The notes beneath the pieces are model-generated. The model made no database searches. It was given only the letters and a program-made list of their open reading frames with translations, and was not told the DNA's origin. This document shows positions 60,600-64,000 of a stretch of DNA of 64,000 bases, piece after piece. A program made the translations under genes and the position numbers. Position 1 is the stretch's first letter. The number at the start of each line of letters is the position of its first letter. This DNA is from Cupriavidus pauculus. Lineage in GTDB: Bacteria; Pseudomonadota; Gammaproteobacteria; Burkholderiales; Burkholderiaceae. Location: positions 1,800,501 through 1,864,500 of the forward strand of contig NZ_CP044067.1 in assembly GCF_008693385.1 (NCBI RefSeq), in the 5' to 3' direction.

Positions 60600-61535
60600 A
60601 TGAAGCCCGCCCTGCTAATCCTGATTCAGCTGGATTCCGAGCACCTCGCCCGTATCGGCGAGCACTACGCGATCCGCTACGCCCCCACTACCGCCGGCCG
60701 CGTCGCCGAGATTGCCACGCACGGCCCAACGTTCCGCGCGGTGCTGACCAATGGCACGACGGGTCTCACGTCCGACGAGATCGATGCGATGCCGGAACTC
60801 GAACTGGTCTGCGCATTGGGCGCGGGTTACGAGAATATCGACATCGCGCATGCCCGCGCGCGCGGCATCGCGGTCGGCAATGGCGCCGGCACCAACGACA
60901 GCTGCGTGGCCGATCATGCGATGGCGCTGCTGCTGGCCACCGTGCGCCGCGTGCCCACGCTCGACCGCGCCACGCGCGACGGCATCTGGCGCAACGCGCT
61001 GCCGCTGCCGCCGAACGTGTCGGGCAAGAAGCTCGGGATCATCGGCCTCGGCACGATCGGCCGCCGCATCGCGCAGCGCGGCGCCGCGTTCGACTGCGAG
61101 ATCGGCTATCACAATCGCAAGCAGCGGCCCGACGCCAGCTACCGTTATTTCGATAACGTGAAGGCGTTGGCCGAATGGGCGGACTACCTGATCATCGCCA
61201 CGCCGGGCGGTGCCGAGACGCGTCACCTCGTGAACACCGAAGTGCTGCGCGCGCTCGGCCCGCAGGGCTTCCTCGTCAATATCGCGCGCGGCAGCGTGGT
61301 CGATACCTCGGCGCTGGCCGATGCGCTGCAGGCCGGTGAAGTGGGCGGCGCGGGCCTCGACGTCTACGAGAGCGAACCGGCACCGCCGGTCGAACTGTTC
61401 GATTGCCCGAACGTCGTGCTGACGCCGCACATGGCAGGATGGTCGCCCGAGGCGATCAACGCGTCCATCGAACAGTTCATCGAGAACGCCCGTTGCCATT
61501 TCGCGGGCGAGGCGCTCGTCGCGCCCGTCAACTGA
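60600..61535 (+). CDS. D-2-hydroxyacid dehydrogenase (glyoxylate/hydroxypyruvate reductase-like)
   Basis: 311 residues. The NAD(P) Rossmann motif is GIIGLGTIGRRIAQRG. The catalytic triad of the family is Arg in NIARGSVVD, Glu in VYESEP and His in TPHMAGWSPEA. HNRK after strand 2 suggests NADPH preference, as in GhrB-type reductases. The probable reaction is reduction of glyoxylate or hydroxypyruvate, which would complement the serine-glyoxylate-type aminotransferase at 19084, although the two are far apart. It is transcribed alone and ends 17 bases before the sensor kinase gene. Confidence 0.9.
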   Translation: MKPALLILIQLDSEHLARIGEHYAIRYAPTTAGRVAEIATHGPTFRAVLTNGTTGLTSDEIDAMPELELVCALGAGYENIDIAHARARGIAVGNGAGTNDSCVADHAMALLLATVRRVPTLDRATRDGIWRNALPLPPNVSGKKLGIIGLGTIGRRIAQRGAAFDCEIGYHNRKQRPDASYRYFDNVKALAEWADYLIIATPGGAETRHLVNTEVLRALGPQGFLVNIARGSVVDTSALADALQAGEVGGAGLDVYESEPAPPVELFDCPNVVLTPHMAGWSPEAINASIEQFIENARCHFAGEALVAPVN

Positions 61536-61552
61536 TCGTCACGGACTGATCG

Positions 61553-62908
61553 TCAATCCACGCGCGGCAGCGGAAACCTGATCCGCACGCGCAGGCCGGG
61601 CGCGGCGTCTTCGAGCGCCACGCTCGCGCCGTGCCGCTGCGCGATCTCCGCGACGATCGACAGCCCAAGTCCGCTGCCGCCGGTGGGCGCGTCGGGCAAC
61701 CGATAGAAGCGGTCGAGCACCCGCGCGCGCTCGGCCGCCGGAATGCCGGGACCATTGTCCTCGACCACCAGATCGATCGAATCTCCACCCTCGCCCGCCC
61801 CGTTGGCGCGGCAAACGCGCACGTCCACGCGGCTGCCGCGCGGCACATAAAGCAGCGCGTTGTCCACGAGGTTGGTCAGCAGGATGCGCAAAGCATCGGC
61901 ATCGCCCTGCACGTGCGCCACCACATCGTCGGCGGCTTCGAGGCCGAGGTCCACTTCCCGATCGATCGCGGCCTGGGACATGTCCGCCACCACGCGGCCG
62001 GCCAGCGCGCGCAGGTCGACGGCATCGTGCACGGGCGCGGAAGCATTGGGCTCCTGCCGCGCGAGCGTGAGCAGCTGCGCCACCAGGTGCGTCAGCCGCT
62101 CGAGCCCCGCGCGCAACTGCGCCACCGCCTGCTGGCGCGATTCCGCGCTGTCCGCGCGCTCCACGAGCTGTGCCTGCAGCTGCAGTGCCGTCAGTGGCGT
62201 GCGCAGCGCGTGCGCGGCATCGGCAACGAATGCGCGCTGCGTGTCGATGGCATGCGAGAGCCGCTCGAGCAGCTGGTTGAGCGCCGTAGCCACCGGCGCG
62301 ATCTCGTCGGGCATCGGGCCCAGCGCGAGGGGGGTGAGCGTATTGGCATCGCGCGTGCGCACCTCGCTCGCAATCTGCCGCAGCGGCCGCAGCCCGCGGC
62401 CGACGGCGAGCCACACCAGCCAGCCCAGCAACGGCAACAGCAACAGCAGCGGCGCCACCGTGCGCAGCGCCATATGCGCGGCCAGCGTGCGCCGCGCGCT
62501 GAGCGGCTGGGCGATCTGCACGACCGCCGGGCCTAGCTGGACGCTGTAGATGCGCCATTCGCCCTGATCGGTCCGCACGTTCGAGAATCCGAGTTCGGCG
62601 CGCGGCGGCAGCGCCGGATGGGCATGCGAGAGATACAGGCTGCGGCCGGAACCGTCCCAGATATGGATGACGACGTCCTCGTCGCCGTGGAGCAGATCCG
62701 CGCCCGTGCCATCCGATGGGTCGAACGGCGGCGCGACGGGATTGCTGAACTGGCTCGGCAAAGCGGCGGCCACCTGCTTCATCTGGTAGTCGAACAGCGC
62801 ATTGGCTTCCTGCCGCGCCTGGCCGTAGATCAGCGCGGTGGCAATCGCGATGCCCGCCAGCAGGCCGGCCGCGAGCCACCACAGCAACGTTCGCTGGATC
62901 GATCGCAT
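61553..62908 (-). CDS. Two-component sensor histidine kinase
   Basis: 451 residues. Membrane helices at about 10-28 and 150-170 enclose a periplasmic sensor of about 120 residues (IHIWDGSGRSLYLSHAHP, TDQGEWRIYSV), as in the QseC/TctE group. HAMP-like linker, then the dimerisation domain with the phosphorylated His233 in FVADAAHALRTPLTAL, and an ATPase domain with NLVDNALLYVP (N box), VVEDNGPGIP (G1) and GGSGLGLSIVAEI (G2). The start overlaps the response-regulator stop as TGATG. Signal and targets are unknown. Linkage to a glucokinase gene is seen, but a causal link is inference. Confidence 0.94.
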   Translation of the reverse strand: MRSIQRTLLWWLAAGLLAGIAIATALIYGQARQEANALFDYQMKQVAAALPSQFSNPVAPPFDPSDGTGADLLHGDEDVVIHIWDGSGRSLYLSHAHPALPPRAELGFSNVRTDQGEWRIYSVQLGPAVVQIAQPLSARRTLAAHMALRTVAPLLLLLPLLGWLVWLAVGRGLRPLRQIASEVRTRDANTLTPLALGPMPDEIAPVATALNQLLERLSHAIDTQRAFVADAAHALRTPLTALQLQAQLVERADSAESRQQAVAQLRAGLERLTHLVAQLLTLARQEPNASAPVHDAVDLRALAGRVVADMSQAAIDREVDLGLEAADDVVAHVQGDADALRILLTNLVDNALLYVPRGSRVDVRVCRANGAGEGGDSIDLVVEDNGPGIPAAERARVLDRFYRLPDAPTGGSGLGLSIVAEIAQRHGASVALEDAAPGLRVRIRFPLPRVD

Positions 62909-63600
62909 CAGTCCCCGCTTCCTTCTTCAAGTTGCGGCACGAGATAGCCGACACCACGAATGTTCCGAATCAGCGCGGCGCCGAACTTCTTGCGCAGCGC
63001 GTGGATATACACCTCTACCGTATTGCTGCCGACTTCGTCGTCCCAGCCGTACAGGCGCTCCTGCAACTGCGGGACCGACCAGACCTTGCCCGGACGCGCC
63101 ATCAGCGCGGAGAGCAGCGCGAACTCGCGCGCGGACAGCTTGACGGCCTCGCCCGCCTGCGTGACTTCCCGCGTAGATGGATTGACCACGATGTCGCCAT
63201 AGCGCAGCACGGGCTCGGCACGGCCTTCCGCGCGCCGCGCCAGCGCATGCATGCGCGCCGCAAGCTCCTGCAGATCGAATGGCTTCACGAGGTAGTCGTC
63301 CGCCCCGGCGTTGAGCCCGGCCACGCGATCGGCCACGGCATCGCGCGCGGTCAGGATCAGCACCGGCGTGCGGTTATTCCGCGCCCGCAGCGCGCGCAGC
63401 ACCTCGAGCCCGGACTTGCGCGGCAGACCGAGGTCGAGCAACACGAGGTCGTAGTGGCCGCCGTCCGCGCCCTGTCCGGACGCGGCATCGAGCCCGGACT
63501 CGCCGTCGCGCACCCAGTCGAGCGTAAAGCCCTCCTGACGCAGCGCGAGCTTCACGCTCTCGCCGATCATGGCGTCGTCTTCCACCAGCAGTACACGCAT
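62908..63600 (-). CDS. OmpR-family response regulator
   Basis: 230 residues from the ATG at 63600. Receiver domain with the acidic pair in VEDDA, phospho-acceptor Asp56 in YDLVLLDLGLP, Thr in ILTARD and Lys in LVKPFD. The C-terminal winged helix (about 130-225) ends with SNTVEVYIHALRKKFG and IRGVGYLV. It pairs with the adjacent kinase. The domain layout matches QseB/TctD. The gene starts 11 bases after the glucokinase stop, so all three may be one transcript. Confidence 0.95.
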   Translation of the reverse strand: MRVLLVEDDAMIGESVKLALRQEGFTLDWVRDGESGLDAASGQGADGGHYDLVLLDLGLPRKSGLEVLRALRARNNRTPVLILTARDAVADRVAGLNAGADDYLVKPFDLQELAARMHALARRAEGRAEPVLRYGDIVVNPSTREVTQAGEAVKLSAREFALLSALMARPGKVWSVPQLQERLYGWDDEVGSNTVEVYIHALRKKFGAALIRNIRGVGYLVPQLEEGSGD

Positions 63601-63611
63601 GTTCGGGACTT

Positions 63612-64000
63612 TCAGGAGCGTCGGGAGGGATCGCGGCGCATGCCGCCTTCGAGCCGGTCCGCCAGCGCGTGGGCCAGCCCCGGCAGCGCCGGATACTCGG
63701 ACGTGATCACGTACACCGGGATATCGGCCAGGTATGCGCCCATGCGGCCCTTGGCGGCGAAGCGCTCGGCAAAGGGCGATGCGGCGAACGCCTCCACAAA
63801 GCGCGGCACGATGCCGCCACCGATATAGACGCCGCCGCGCGCGCCCAGCACGAGCGCGACATCGGCCGCGACCGAGCCGAGCAGGCCGCAGAACACGCGA
63901 AACGCGCGCTGGCAAAGCGGATCGCCGCGCTCGACGGCACCCTCCGTGACCTGGGCCGGCGAGAGGGGCGCGAGCAAAAGCGTACCCGTTTCTGCGGCAA
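63612..64000 (-). CDS. glk: Glucokinase, C-terminal part only
   Basis: The frame enters from the right edge, and only about 129 C-terminal residues are in the window. CQRAFRVFCGLLGSVAADVALVLGARGGVYIGGG, IVPRFVEAFAASPFAERFAAKGRM and VYVITSEYPALPG match the end of bacterial glucokinases (ATP-dependent, Glk type) that phosphorylate glucose. The catalytic region lies outside. The visible start of the frame, near the edge, reads AETGT through copy 4 of the 17-base repeat. A TTG at 63977 is not the true start. Confidence 0.88.
   Translation of the reverse strand, partial: AAETGTLLLAPLSPAQVTEGAVERGDPLCQRAFRVFCGLLGSVAADVALVLGARGGVYIGGGIVPRFVEAFAASPFAERFAAKGRMGAYLADIPVYVITSEYPALPGLAHALADRLEGGMRRDPSRRS
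63980..63996 (+). repeat. Dispersed 17-base repeat, copy 4, inside glk
   Basis: GCGTACCCGTTTCTGCG, preceded by AA as in copies 1 and 2. It lies within the coding frame of glk, on the opposite strand. Confidence 0.8.

Overview
The window looks like chromosomal (or chromid) DNA from a GC-rich beta-proteobacterium of the order Burkholderiales, most likely Cupriavidus or a close relative. This is inferred from four Bug-type (TctC) binding-protein genes, the cyo oxidase genes, a PXPV-repeat protein and general codon use. No phage, transposase, CRISPR array, rRNA or tRNA gene was seen. Both ends cut genes: cyoB at the left edge and a glucokinase gene at the right edge.

Layout. 0-2.7 kb: cyoBCD, the end of a cytochrome o ubiquinol oxidase operon. 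2.7-7.2 kb: a chemoreceptor, a secreted histidine phosphatase, an MFS transporter, a small zinc-ribbon-like protein and an FKBP prolyl isomerase. 7.3-14.3 kb: carboxylate and sugar-acid catabolism (GntR regulator with a palindromic site beside a class I fumarase; DapA-type lyase/aldolase; LysR; IlvD/Edd dehydratase; Bug protein). 14.6-15.8 kb: a membrane-anchored heptad-repeat protein and a dienelactone hydrolase. 15.8-24.3 kb: a complete tripartite tricarboxylate transporter (TctABC) next to a serine-glyoxylate-type aminotransferase, divergent from a GntR regulator and a fused FAD/Fe-S dehydrogenase. 24.3-26.8 kb: a penicillin-acylase-family enzyme.

26.9-38.0 kb is an iron locus. One operon under a Fur-box candidate encodes PepSY, DUF2271, DUF4198, ApbE and a membrane-anchored CysJ-like flavoprotein. 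The DUF2271 protein carries a clear ApbE flavinylation motif, so the set reads as a cytosol-to-periplasm electron pathway. A second operon under a strong Fur box encodes FecI, FecR, a TonB-dependent transducer receptor and another DUF4198 protein. An MscS-type channel gene sits between them.

38.2-47.3 kb is one tightly packed catabolic operon: HisD/HpsN-like dehydrogenase, SDR, LacI regulator, 3-hydroxyacyl-CoA-dehydrogenase-like enzyme, Bug, LeuC-like, LeuD-like, isocitrate-lyase-family lyase, Bug. Two TGCATACG(T/A)ATGCA operators precede it. Its substrate is not known to me.

47.3-47.8 kb has no credible gene. It holds a sigma-70-like promoter with a Fur-box-like palindrome in its spacer, then four consecutive hairpins and an intrinsic terminator, which suggests an iron-regulated small RNA. 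A Fur-family gene follows. 48.4-56 kb: a PXPV secreted protein, an EamA exporter, a gene-free stretch ending in an orphan terminator, a PadR-like regulator, and two divergent c-di-GMP enzymes. 56-64 kb: a zinc-ribbon protein, a Csp-type copper-storage protein, FumC, an OPT transporter, a 2-hydroxyacid dehydrogenase, a two-component system and glucokinase. A 17-base word (GCGTACCCGTTTCTGCG) occurs four times, all in the last 14 kb.
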